A DNA stretch of 23,382 bases from a virus: IMG/VR virus record IMGVR_UViG_3300009507_001408, positions 1-23,382 of that record; one strand, given 5' to 3'. The position numbers were made by a program, and so were the translations under genes. The notes beneath the pieces were generated by a model that saw only the letters and a list, made by a program, of their open reading frames with translations, was not told the DNA's origin and made no database searches. Positions 13,212 to 19,904 of the stretch are shown here, piece by piece; within the stretch, counting starts at the first letter, position 1; each line of letters opens with the position of its first letter.

Positions 13212-13231
13212 GGGTAGGGATGTCCCTACCC
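13212..13231 (+). other. Perfect RNA hairpin between DUF932 and the next gene
   Basis: GGGTAGGGA pairs fully with TCCCTACCC around a two-base loop (or an 8-bp stem with a four-base loop). No T-run follows, so it is not a standard terminator. It sits 25 bases before ATG 13256 and could stabilise the upstream mRNA end, attenuate transcription or gate the AGGAGAAGG site that follows. Confidence 0.7.
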
Positions 13232-13255
13232 AACTTTACAGGAGAAGGAATAATA

Positions 13256-13534
13256 ATGAAATTTGATGTAAATGATGTTGTTGCAGTAATGTGTAATAGT
13301 GGTGAATATGTAGGTAAGTTTGCCAGTGACAATGCGGATTCGGTAACAATCACTGACCCTCGCATGGTAGTAAGTACCCAAGAAGGTTTGGGATTCGCAC
13401 ATGGTATTTGTGTAACTGGTGAGGCAGATGTTAGGTCTGTTGATATCTTAAAATCAAGTATGTGTTTTGTCACTATGGTCAATGATGACTTGCGTAAAGC
13501 ATACACCAAGAACACTAGTGGTATAATTCTGTAG
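13256..13534 (+). CDS. Small beta-rich protein, possibly Sm-like
   Basis: 92 residues from ATG 13256 with AGGAGAAGG at 13240-13248; an apparent earlier GTG/ATG start at 13220 would fall inside the hairpin and is rejected. The N-terminal half (FDVNDVVAVMCNSGEYVGKF then SVTITDPRMV) has the strand-loop-strand pattern of an Sm/LSm motif (a bent sheet with a G in strand 2 and a conserved D after it). The C-terminus ends KNTSGIIL. Many phages carry unnamed proteins of this type. RNA binding is inference from fold resemblance. Confidence 0.65.
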   Translation: MKFDVNDVVAVMCNSGEYVGKFASDNADSVTITDPRMVVSTQEGLGFAHGICVTGEADVRSVDILKSSMCFVTMVNDDLRKAYTKNTSGIIL

Positions 13535-14652
13535 TGAGTAGAATTCTTTGTATAGACTATGGCATGTCAAACTTTCACAATCTGGTGGAGTTGGCACACG
13601 ATGGTCATACAGTGTTTACTACTGATAATTCCGCGAAGTCGTATTACGATTCGTTCGGCATCACGGTTGTTGATGCCGAACACACTTCACGACAATCCTA
13701 TCTTGAATGGTTTCTGAGTGACAATCAGATTGACACCATTCTTTATATGAGTCCCTATGTCAATATACCAGATAATTGGAATATTGATGTCATTGGTCTA
13801 AACGAACGAAGTGCTCATCTAGAGACTCGTAAACTCTGGTGTCGCAGACAGATCGGAAAACTGGGAGTCAAACTTCCAGTGCTACTGGATGACATTCAAG
13901 TACCATGTGTTGTCAAACCCAACAAGACCCACCACGATGCGGTCTACTGCACGTTTGTTGTACTGGATAGTACGGCAGAGCAGTACGTTCAAGATTGGTG
14001 GATACCCAAGGGTCATCCGTACTATGTTGAAGAATATTTGGATGGCACGGAGGTCAACATTGAATTTGTTGTATCTGGTGGTAAGTGGTCTATCCAACAC
14101 TGTCAAGAAAGCACTGGAGAGAATGTCGCAAAGATCGCGGGTAATTATTCTCACTTTGCCAAGTATGTGCAGTACGGTGAGTTGTCTGATGACAACCGTG
14201 AACTGTGTATTGAAAACGCGACCAAGATTCTGGATTGGGTCGCGACACTGGGTGGTCAGTTCCAAGGGCAGATAACAGGAATGATAAAGGATGGCGAATG
14301 GTACTTCCTTGAGATCAACTCTCGTCTTGCCACTCCCAATAGTCTACCTATCTTTGTGAGAGGGTATGAGTATCTAGAGTCTCTGTCTAGTGGTAAACCA
14401 GAGATACTTGGAGATGCCATCTATATGGCAGATGTTGAGAAGATCGTGGTACGTCCTCGGTTTCCTGACTCGGTCTACCCCTTTCATCTACATGAGAAGT
14501 ATGGGGTATCTGTGCCGTGCGGACTGGATATTGTTGATGATGAGTACCAAGTTGCCCGTGAATTTGAAGGAATTGTGATTATTGATGACCATATACCCCC
14601 TGATTTCGTAAAAGAATTTGAAAATAATTCACAATTTTTCGTAAGTCATTGA
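13534..14652 (+). CDS. ATP-grasp enzyme (PurD / carbamoyl-phosphate-synthase-like)
   Basis: 372 residues from GTG 13534, overlapping the previous stop by one base, with only a weak ribosome-binding site. The order fits an ATP-grasp ligase: an N-terminal Rossmann-like part (RILCIDYGMSNFHNLVELA), GLNERSAHLETRKLWCRRQI, the ATP-binding strand VPCVVKPNKTHHDAVY, hinge VEEYLDGTEVNIEFVV, and the metal-binding end GMIKDGEWYFLEINSRLATP (E and N before R). Resemblance is closest to glycinamide ribonucleotide synthetase (PurD), but the residues that bind the purine intermediate are not clear, so it may ligate another acid and amine. The substrate is unknown. Confidence 0.7.
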   Translation: MSRILCIDYGMSNFHNLVELAHDGHTVFTTDNSAKSYYDSFGITVVDAEHTSRQSYLEWFLSDNQIDTILYMSPYVNIPDNWNIDVIGLNERSAHLETRKLWCRRQIGKLGVKLPVLLDDIQVPCVVKPNKTHHDAVYCTFVVLDSTAEQYVQDWWIPKGHPYYVEEYLDGTEVNIEFVVSGGKWSIQHCQESTGENVAKIAGNYSHFAKYVQYGELSDDNRELCIENATKILDWVATLGGQFQGQITGMIKDGEWYFLEINSRLATPNSLPIFVRGYEYLESLSSGKPEILGDAIYMADVEKIVVRPRFPDSVYPFHLHEKYGVSVPCGLDIVDDEYQVAREFEGIVIIDDHIPPDFVKEFENNSQFFVSH

Positions 14653-14665
14653 TATGTAAGGAAAT

Positions 14666-14682
14666 CTTATTTCAGAAATAAG
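14666..14682. promoter_or_regulatory. Palindrome CTTATT-N5-AATAAG upstream of a promoter, copy 3
   Basis: Arms identical to those at 10909-10925 (here reading as a 7-bp stem around CAG), ending directly at the -35 of the 14683 promoter. Confidence 0.5.
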
Positions 14683-14711
14683 TTGACAAAAGTTGTCCCA
14701 TCGGTTATAAT
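14683..14711 (+). promoter_or_regulatory. Sigma70-type promoter
   Basis: Consensus TTGACA (14683-14688) and TATAAT (14706-14711), 17-base spacer. It drives the two zincin genes and probably the genes to 16958. Confidence 0.88.
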
Positions 14712-14737
14712 GTGTATACAAAATGAGAAAAGAGAGA
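14703..14737 (+). repeat. Leader repeat type A, copy 2
   Basis: Identical over 35 bases to 10948-10982, covering the -10 box and leader to the AGAGAGA ribosome-binding region. The spacers upstream of these 35 bases differ. Confidence 0.85.
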
Positions 14738-14742
14738 TGATT

Positions 14743-15183
14743 ATGTCAAAGTTTGTAGGTGTTGTCGGTGGTAACAAGTTCCAACGTGAAGTTGTTCAGA
14801 AAGTTGCCGACCATGTGATTGCTAAGTTGCTTCCAAAACACCGCAATGTTGAGGTGTTGATCTCACTGAAGAACCTCAAGAAAGATGGTGTTGAAGGTTG
14901 GTGTATGCAGGAAGAGGAACGACTCTTCAGTGTTGACATTGAAAAGACTATGAGTCTCAAAGAAATCATCGTTTGTGTTTGTCACGAACTGGTTCACGTC
15001 AAACAGTATGTTAAACGTGAGATGGTTGACTTCTATGACAAGAAGGCACAGAATCGCAAAATCCGTTGGAAAAAGACTGTCTACGGTTATGGTACTGCAT
15101 ATGCCCGTCAACCTTGGGAGAAAGAAGCATTCAAGATGCAGGATGAACTTGCTAACGAAATCTGGGAAAAGGGGATTATTTAA
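14743..15183 (+). CDS. HExxH zincin-like metallopeptidase domain protein, first of a pair
   Basis: 146 residues from ATG 14743 (ribosome site AGAGAGA in the repeated leader; a frame opening at 14683 would start inside the promoter). HELVH at 81-85 lies in a hydrophobic helix (IIVCVCHELVHVKQY), the core of a zincin. A later PWEKEAF (124-130) supplies a likely third ligand (E126 or E128), the gluzincin arrangement seen in several small phage zincins. Substrate unknown; a small cytoplasmic protein without signal peptide, so an intracellular target is likely. Its end overlaps the second zincin gene by one base. Confidence 0.75.
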   Translation: MSKFVGVVGGNKFQREVVQKVADHVIAKLLPKHRNVEVLISLKNLKKDGVEGWCMQEEERLFSVDIEKTMSLKEIIVCVCHELVHVKQYVKREMVDFYDKKAQNRKIRWKKTVYGYGTAYARQPWEKEAFKMQDELANEIWEKGII

Positions 15184-15803
15184 TGTACAACTATTTTGAT
15201 TACCCAACATGGGGTTCATTGGAATTCAAATACAATAAGTATCTTTCCAAACATAAGGCAAAACAGAATAAGGGTGCGGGAGGTAGTCGGGATTCCGAGA
15301 CCACCAAGACCTATGAAGCAGAGTGGGCATTTGCCAACCTTGTGAACAACCCTGAGTTTAAAGACATCAAGGAAGCACAACGGTTTGCCAAGAAACTCTA
15401 CAAGACCAAGATTTGGATCAAACTGTGGCAGAAGTCTGTGGAATCAGATGTTGGTCGTATCTTCAACTCCCAACCCGAAGTGGTTGCTATGAAGAGTAAG
15501 TCCAAGAAGTTCTCTGGTCTGACCAACGGAAAAACTGTCAGTCTGTGTACTATCACTGGGATGGGTAAGTATGTCCTACTCCATGAACTCGCACACTGTC
15601 TAGGTCATATGCACCACGGACGATCTTTCCGACAGTGCGTCCTGAGTCTGGTTGGTCAGTTCATGGGTGCCAATGAGAAGAAATTACTAAAGGCGGAGTT
15701 TAAGAAACGTAAACTTGCCTATGGTGAAGCAAAGAAACCGCAAACATTTGAACAATGGTCTGCGGCATATAAACGAATGGAAAATATGAGGAAGTCTCTA
15801 TGA
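15183..15803 (+). CDS. HExxH zincin-like metallopeptidase domain protein, second of a pair
   Basis: 206 residues. HELAHCLGHMHHGRSF at 134-149 contains HExxHxxGxxH, the metzincin zinc motif (H134, H138, H144 with E135), and also the HG..F end found in SprT-like and related proteins (H145). The N-terminal part has a basic stretch (KAKQNKGAGG) and the tail is basic (KKRKLAYGEAKK), so binding to nucleic acid or to DNA-bound proteins, as in SprT, is possible. It is coupled to the first zincin by TAATG. The two are not close in sequence outside the motif. Confidence 0.75.
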   Translation: MYNYFDYPTWGSLEFKYNKYLSKHKAKQNKGAGGSRDSETTKTYEAEWAFANLVNNPEFKDIKEAQRFAKKLYKTKIWIKLWQKSVESDVGRIFNSQPEVVAMKSKSKKFSGLTNGKTVSLCTITGMGKYVLLHELAHCLGHMHHGRSFRQCVLSLVGQFMGANEKKLLKAEFKKRKLAYGEAKKPQTFEQWSAAYKRMENMRKSL

Positions 15804-15979
15804 GTAGAAATAATGAATTTGCGGTCTGTGCGGTATTGGTCGCGTTCGCATTTGTAGTGGGGTCTATGATAGGTGCCACTTCAACACAAAACTCTTGGAG
15901 GTTGGATGCCGCATCAACTGAGTGTGCTCAGTTCAATCCCCTGACTGGGCATTTTGAGTGGTTAACCGATGAGTCCTAA
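15800..15979 (+). CDS. Small single-pass membrane protein, 59 residues
   Basis: MSRNNEFAVCAVLVAFAFVV and GSMIGA form one transmembrane helix (about 7-26), followed by an outward tail with CAQFNPLTGHFEW. That ending (aromatic-rich NPxTGxFEW) recurs in small phage membrane proteins I have seen, without a known function. Overlaps the zincin gene by 4 bases and the next gene by 11. Too short for firm assignment. Confidence 0.65.
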   Translation: MSRNNEFAVCAVLVAFAFVVGSMIGATSTQNSWRLDAASTECAQFNPLTGHFEWLTDES

Positions 15980-16277
15980 AGACGAATTACCTCCGATAGA
16001 GGAGATCGCAAACAGCAAACGATGGTTTAAGTCTGCGACTCCGAAGCATACCTTGGACTGGTATGTCAAGTGGATAGCATCAATCTTCCTCTTACTGGGT
16101 ATGTCGGTGAGAGGAATTGACGAATTTGTACAGTATGACTTGACAATATCTGTCATTGGTGTTACACTATGGTTGTGGGTTTCGTTGTTGTGGAGAGACC
16201 GCGCATTAATCCTAGTGAACAGTGTGGGACTATTACTTTTACTCCGCAACCTATTACAGACATTTATAACTGGATAA
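15969..16277 (+). CDS. Multi-pass small membrane protein, unknown
   Basis: 102 residues. A soluble N-terminus (MSPKDELPPIEEIANSKRWF) precedes two or three membrane helices: WIASIFLLLGMSV (about 35-47), ISVIGVTLWLWVSLLW (about 60-75) and ILVNSVGLLLLL (about 81-92), with the WRDRA turn between the last two. The start overlaps the previous gene by 11 bases. Function not recognised. Confidence 0.65.
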   Translation: MSPKDELPPIEEIANSKRWFKSATPKHTLDWYVKWIASIFLLLGMSVRGIDEFVQYDLTISVIGVTLWLWVSLLWRDRALILVNSVGLLLLLRNLLQTFITG

Positions 16278-16280
16278 ACT

Positions 16281-16958
16281 ATGAACTTTATACACGAACA
16301 AATTGAACTGACTGAGATGAACGCGGTCACTACAGAATCGGGTCGTAAATATCGTACACCTGATGGCATTGACTTACCATCTATTACTACAGTACTGTCA
16401 ATACTGTCTCGTGATTCTATTGCCAAATGGCGTAAACGTGTTGGTGAAGAAGAGGCAAATCGTGTCTCTACTCGCGCATCTGGACGTGGTACACGTGTCC
16501 ACGAAATATGTGAGAAGTATGTCAACAATGATCCTGACTACAAGAAGGGTTACACTCCTGACATCATTGCATCTTTCCTTGATCTCAAACCTATCCTAGA
16601 CTCACGTCTAACTAAGGTCTATGCTCAAGAAGCACCTCTCTACTCTACCCATCTGGGTGTGGCAGGTCGTGTTGACTGTGTGGGTGTCTTTGATGGTAAA
16701 CTATCAATCATTGACTACAAGACCTCTATGAAACCCAAGAAGAAAGATTGGGTCAAGAACTACTTCATGCAGGAAGCAGGTTATGCTGTAATGTGGGAAG
16801 AACGTACAGGTATGCCGATTACTCAATTGGTTACCATCATCTCGGTTGATAATAATGAACCTCAAGTGTTTGTTGAACATCGTGATAACTGGATTAATAC
16901 TCTAAAAAACACAATTAAACAGTATAATGAGGAACAATCAACATCCGTTCTATTATAA
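16281..16958 (+). CDS. RecB/Cas4-type PD-(D/E)XK exonuclease
   Basis: 225 residues. The RecB-family nuclease residues appear in order: H74 in GRGTRVHEICEKY, D132 in GVAGRVDCVG, D145 and K147 in LSIIDYKTS, and Q164/Y168 in the QxxxY motif (FMQEAGY). Such phage enzymes degrade or resect DNA in recombination or host-DNA breakdown. No helicase or single-strand annealing protein is visible next to it in this window. The stop codon overlaps the TATAAATA box at 16954, so it is the last gene before the late cluster. Confidence 0.88.
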   Translation: MNFIHEQIELTEMNAVTTESGRKYRTPDGIDLPSITTVLSILSRDSIAKWRKRVGEEEANRVSTRASGRGTRVHEICEKYVNNDPDYKKGYTPDIIASFLDLKPILDSRLTKVYAQEAPLYSTHLGVAGRVDCVGVFDGKLSIIDYKTSMKPKKKDWVKNYFMQEAGYAVMWEERTGMPITQLVTIISVDNNEPQVFVEHRDNWINTLKNTIKQYNEEQSTSVLL

Positions 16959-16961
16959 ATA
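16954..16961 (+). promoter_or_regulatory. T4-type late promoter box (TATAAATA)
   Basis: A perfect TATAAATA at the end of the exonuclease gene, about 40 bases before ATG 17001. T4 spacing predicts a start near 16967 and a 34-base leader with GGGA before the ATG. Best late-promoter candidate of the window, fitting the virion-type genes downstream. Confidence 0.65.
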
Positions 16962-17000
16962 GATGTATAATTTTAGTTTTATAACCTATGGGAATACGCG

Positions 17001-18293
17001 ATGTTTTCTTTTCAAAAGTTTCTGTCCGAGGAAGTTGCTGTTGGCGACTTCCCCGAAGGCGTTTTCGGTGAACTCTCGGTAGAGAAGAAATCGGAAAACT
17101 CCAAAACAGCAATCTTTGTTGTGAGGTCAGATGACCGATTGGGTGACCGTGATGAGATATTACGTAATCTGAAACAAGCAGGAGTTAAAGCAGAAGTACG
17201 AGAGAAATCGGGACAGGGTGTTGACCCCATCTTTATTGACTCTCAGTTTGATGTTAATGTCATCCTTCTACTGAAACCTAAGTCCGGTGGTATCGGTGAG
17301 ACCACCCTAAACGCATCTATCACTGAGTTGTTCCCTGCTATCGCATGGGAGACTAGTTATAAAATGACAACCAATGTTGATGACTTCTACTACCACCTTC
17401 TAGAACAAGACCCATCCAAACTCAAATGTGTCAATCCTAAAGACTTGGATGCCGCAGTTGATACTATCCAGAAGGCATCTGAATCATCTAAGTTCACCGA
17501 GAAGATGTTGAACGCGATGGGTGTCTACAAGTATCTACAGGAAGAGAACAAGTCTAAAAGAATCAAACAAGTTTACTGGGGATATCGTGCCAAACCTACA
17601 GGTGTTCCTAAGAACCATCCTGGCGATATCTTCATTGAGTTTGTTGATGGTGAGATGTTAGGTGTCTCACTCAAAGCGGGTGGCAAAAAGACTAAAGAAC
17701 CTAAACTCAATACCTATGTGAATCCTGTATTCACCGCATTCAAACAGGTTCGTAAAGTATCTGTATTGCGTAGAGAACTACATACCAAGGTATTCTCTCA
17801 GATTGAGGGTATGCCTTCCTCTGGTCAATATGACAAGTCAAAGAAAAGAGTCACTTCTCAACTACTTGTTAAACTCAATAAAGATGACAATACAAAGTAT
17901 GAGCGTCTATATGACCAACATCTAGAGATTTGTCGTAAGAGTGTTATTGACCTATTCAATGAGAACAAAGATACGACACTTGATTACATTAGGTCTGAGG
18001 TTCTACGTGATGCGCCCGATGTTCCTACCAAGGTAATCAAAGCAGTGAAGGACTCTTTTGAGGAAATTACTGCTGACGATGAACTGGGTGTGTTCTTGCC
18101 TATGGTTAAGTTTGTAAGGGCATATCCATCAACATCATCCAAACAAAACTGGTTCTTAGAGTTGAAATCTCGCGACACTACTGTTACAATGGAGATGTCA
18201 ATACGGACTAATAAGTCTGGTAATGCGGGACAGAAAAAACTAGGACAGTTCTTTAATCTGGCAATCAAGTATAACTCATTGAGTACCAAGTAA
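17001..18293 (+). CDS. Probable packaged head protein with possible PD-(D/E)XK-like domain
   Basis: 430 residues. The start MFSFQKFLSE resembles the capsid-targeting leader of T4 internal proteins (MKTYQEFIAE), with LSE at residues 8-10 as a likely site for the prohead protease, which cuts after (L/I)xE. The middle has GDIFIEFVDGEMLGVSLKAG (208-227), a D...(S)xK arrangement like type II restriction-type nucleases that use SLK; D209 and K225 would be active-site residues. The Glu/Asp normally before xK is Ser, so catalysis is not certain. It is the first gene after the 16954 box and is coupled to the next gene by TAATG. Nuclease function is inference; head location is a stronger inference. Confidence 0.6.
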   Translation: MFSFQKFLSEEVAVGDFPEGVFGELSVEKKSENSKTAIFVVRSDDRLGDRDEILRNLKQAGVKAEVREKSGQGVDPIFIDSQFDVNVILLLKPKSGGIGETTLNASITELFPAIAWETSYKMTTNVDDFYYHLLEQDPSKLKCVNPKDLDAAVDTIQKASESSKFTEKMLNAMGVYKYLQEENKSKRIKQVYWGYRAKPTGVPKNHPGDIFIEFVDGEMLGVSLKAGGKKTKEPKLNTYVNPVFTAFKQVRKVSVLRRELHTKVFSQIEGMPSSGQYDKSKKRVTSQLLVKLNKDDNTKYERLYDQHLEICRKSVIDLFNENKDTTLDYIRSEVLRDAPDVPTKVIKAVKDSFEEITADDELGVFLPMVKFVRAYPSTSSKQNWFLELKSRDTTVTMEMSIRTNKSGNAGQKKLGQFFNLAIKYNSLSTK

Positions 18294-19510
18294 TGAAATT
18301 TGCTGAATACATAACAGAACAGAAGAATACCCACATGACCCACATTGAGGATAAGGTTCTCTATGGGGGTGTGAAAGGTACACGAGAGGCAATCAACGCA
18401 TTGCGTGAACTCCGTGACATGTTAGCAGGACAGACTGATTCTAAACTGTCTACCAAGTGGGATGGTGCTCCCGCAATCTTCTGTGGTCAAGACCCTATTG
18501 ATGGTGAGTTCTTTGTTGCCAAGAAGGGTGTGTTCAATGCCAATCCCAAAGTCTACAAGTCCAATGCAGATATTGATGCGGACATCAAGAGTGGTGACCT
18601 CGCAACCAAGATGAAACTCGCATTGAAACATCTACCAGAACTTGGTATCAAAGGTGTTATTCAAGGAGATTTCTTATTCTCAAAAGGAGACACTAGTGAT
18701 GAAGTTATTGAGGGTCAGAAGTATACAACCTTTCATCCCAACACGATCATCTACGCAATCCCCTATGACCAAGCAAAGGAAGTGCGACAAGCAAAGATCG
18801 GAATCGTGTGGCACACCACCTATACAGGTAATTCTTACGAATCACTCAAGGCATCCTATGGAGTGGACGTATCCAAATTTAAGAAAAGTAAAAACGTCTG
18901 GTCGCAAGATGCGATGCTTAGAGACGTATCTGGAGCAACCCTAGATAAGAAAGAGACTGCCGAAGTTACCAAACATTTGTCCGATGCGGGTAAGATATTC
19001 AATAAGATATCTGGTTCCACACTGCGTGAGTTAGAAGGTAATGAAGACCTTGCAACCTTGATTGAACAGTATAATAACACTTTTGTGCGGAATCAAACCG
19101 TGATTGGCAACACTAATACGCACGTAACAGGTCTACTGAAGTGGTTGAACGATAAGTTCCAGAAAGAGAAAGATAAGAGAAGTACTGAGAAGGGTAAGGC
19201 AACCCAACAGAAGAAGTTGGATGACTTTATGAAGTTCTTCTCACAAAAAAACAAAAAGAATCTGGTAATGATGTTTGATTTACAAAAAAACATTGTACTT
19301 GCGAAATTAAAACTTATAAATAAACTTAATAGTATTTCAAAAATTGATGCGTTTGTTCAAAACAAGAAGGGTTATAAGACCCGCACAGGTGCAGAAGGTT
19401 TTGTTGCTATTGACAAATTAGGTGGTGATGCGGTCAAATTGGTTGACCGTCTAGAATTTTCGTATAACAACTTCAGTCCAGATATTCTGAAGGGATGGGA
19501 AAAACCGTAG
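18293..19510 (+). CDS. Ligase-like nucleotidyltransferase with capsid-targeting leader
   Basis: 405 residues beginning MKFAEYITEQ, a T4-like leader ending ITE at 7-9. Motifs of the covalent nucleotidyltransferase (DNA/RNA ligase, capping enzyme) superfamily appear in order: motif I K55-W-D-G in LSTKWDGAPAIF, a GVIQGDFLF block (121-129) where motif III is expected, then near the C-terminus EGFV (368-371) as motif IV and VKLV with K382 as motif V, followed by DRLEFS. A helical insertion of about 150 residues separates the motif III and IV regions. An ATP-dependent RNA or DNA ligase activity is therefore plausible. Similar unnamed proteins occur in marine T4-like phages as I recall. If packaged, it would enter the host with the genome. 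Confidence 0.65.
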   Translation: MKFAEYITEQKNTHMTHIEDKVLYGGVKGTREAINALRELRDMLAGQTDSKLSTKWDGAPAIFCGQDPIDGEFFVAKKGVFNANPKVYKSNADIDADIKSGDLATKMKLALKHLPELGIKGVIQGDFLFSKGDTSDEVIEGQKYTTFHPNTIIYAIPYDQAKEVRQAKIGIVWHTTYTGNSYESLKASYGVDVSKFKKSKNVWSQDAMLRDVSGATLDKKETAEVTKHLSDAGKIFNKISGSTLRELEGNEDLATLIEQYNNTFVRNQTVIGNTNTHVTGLLKWLNDKFQKEKDKRSTEKGKATQQKKLDDFMKFFSQKNKKNLVMMFDLQKNIVLAKLKLINKLNSISKIDAFVQNKKGYKTRTGAEGFVAIDKLGGDAVKLVDRLEFSYNNFSPDILKGWEKP

Positions 19511-19520
19511 AGGTAAAAAT

Positions 19521-19904
19521 ATGTCCAAACCAATAGGACTCAAAGAATTCATTAAGATATGTGAATCTCCAGACGAGGCATTGAATATGCAACAACGTCT
19601 GAAGATGGCGCGTACCTTTAAAAAGAACAAAGCAAAAATCGCAATGGGTCGTAAAAGAGCAGAGCGAAGGGTTGCGTCTCCCGAAAAAATCAAACTCCGT
19701 GCCAAGAAACAAGCACGTATGACTTTCCTCAAGAAGATCACTAAAGGTATGGACAAGGGTGAATTGTCCATGTCCCGCAGACAGTCAATTGAAAAACGCC
19801 TAGATAAGATGAAACCTAAGATAGATAAACTTGCCAAGAAACTTCTCCCGAAGGTTCGTAAGGCAGAATTGACAAAGAAAAGAGGCGGAAAAAAGAGTGA
19901 TTAA
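19521..19904 (+). CDS. Small, highly basic protein of the head cluster
   Basis: 127 residues, about one third Lys/Arg (RTFKKNKAKIAMGRKRAERR and so on), probably all helical. The start MSKPIGLKEFIKICE could be a capsid-targeting leader ending ICE at 13-15. Such basic proteins in T4-like phages are packaged with, and may neutralise, DNA. AGAGG lies seven bases upstream of the ATG. The end overlaps the next gene by 8 bases. DNA binding is inferred from charge. Confidence 0.65.
   Translation: MSKPIGLKEFIKICESPDEALNMQQRLKMARTFKKNKAKIAMGRKRAERRVASPEKIKLRAKKQARMTFLKKITKGMDKGELSMSRRQSIEKRLDKMKPKIDKLAKKLLPKVRKAELTKKRGGKKSD

Noticed and set aside
13212-13231. Hairpin as a Rho-independent terminator
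   Set aside because: No T-run follows the stem (it is followed by AACTTTACAGG), so termination is not supported.
13889-14275. 128-codon + strand frame within the ATP-grasp gene
   Set aside because: Out of frame with the clear ATP-grasp motifs and without its own start signals.
19315-19322. TATAAATA inside the ligase-like gene as a late promoter for 19521
   Set aside because: Lies within coding sequence about 200 bases before the next gene, and the run of Lys/Ile/Asn codons there makes a chance match likely. Possible but not supported.
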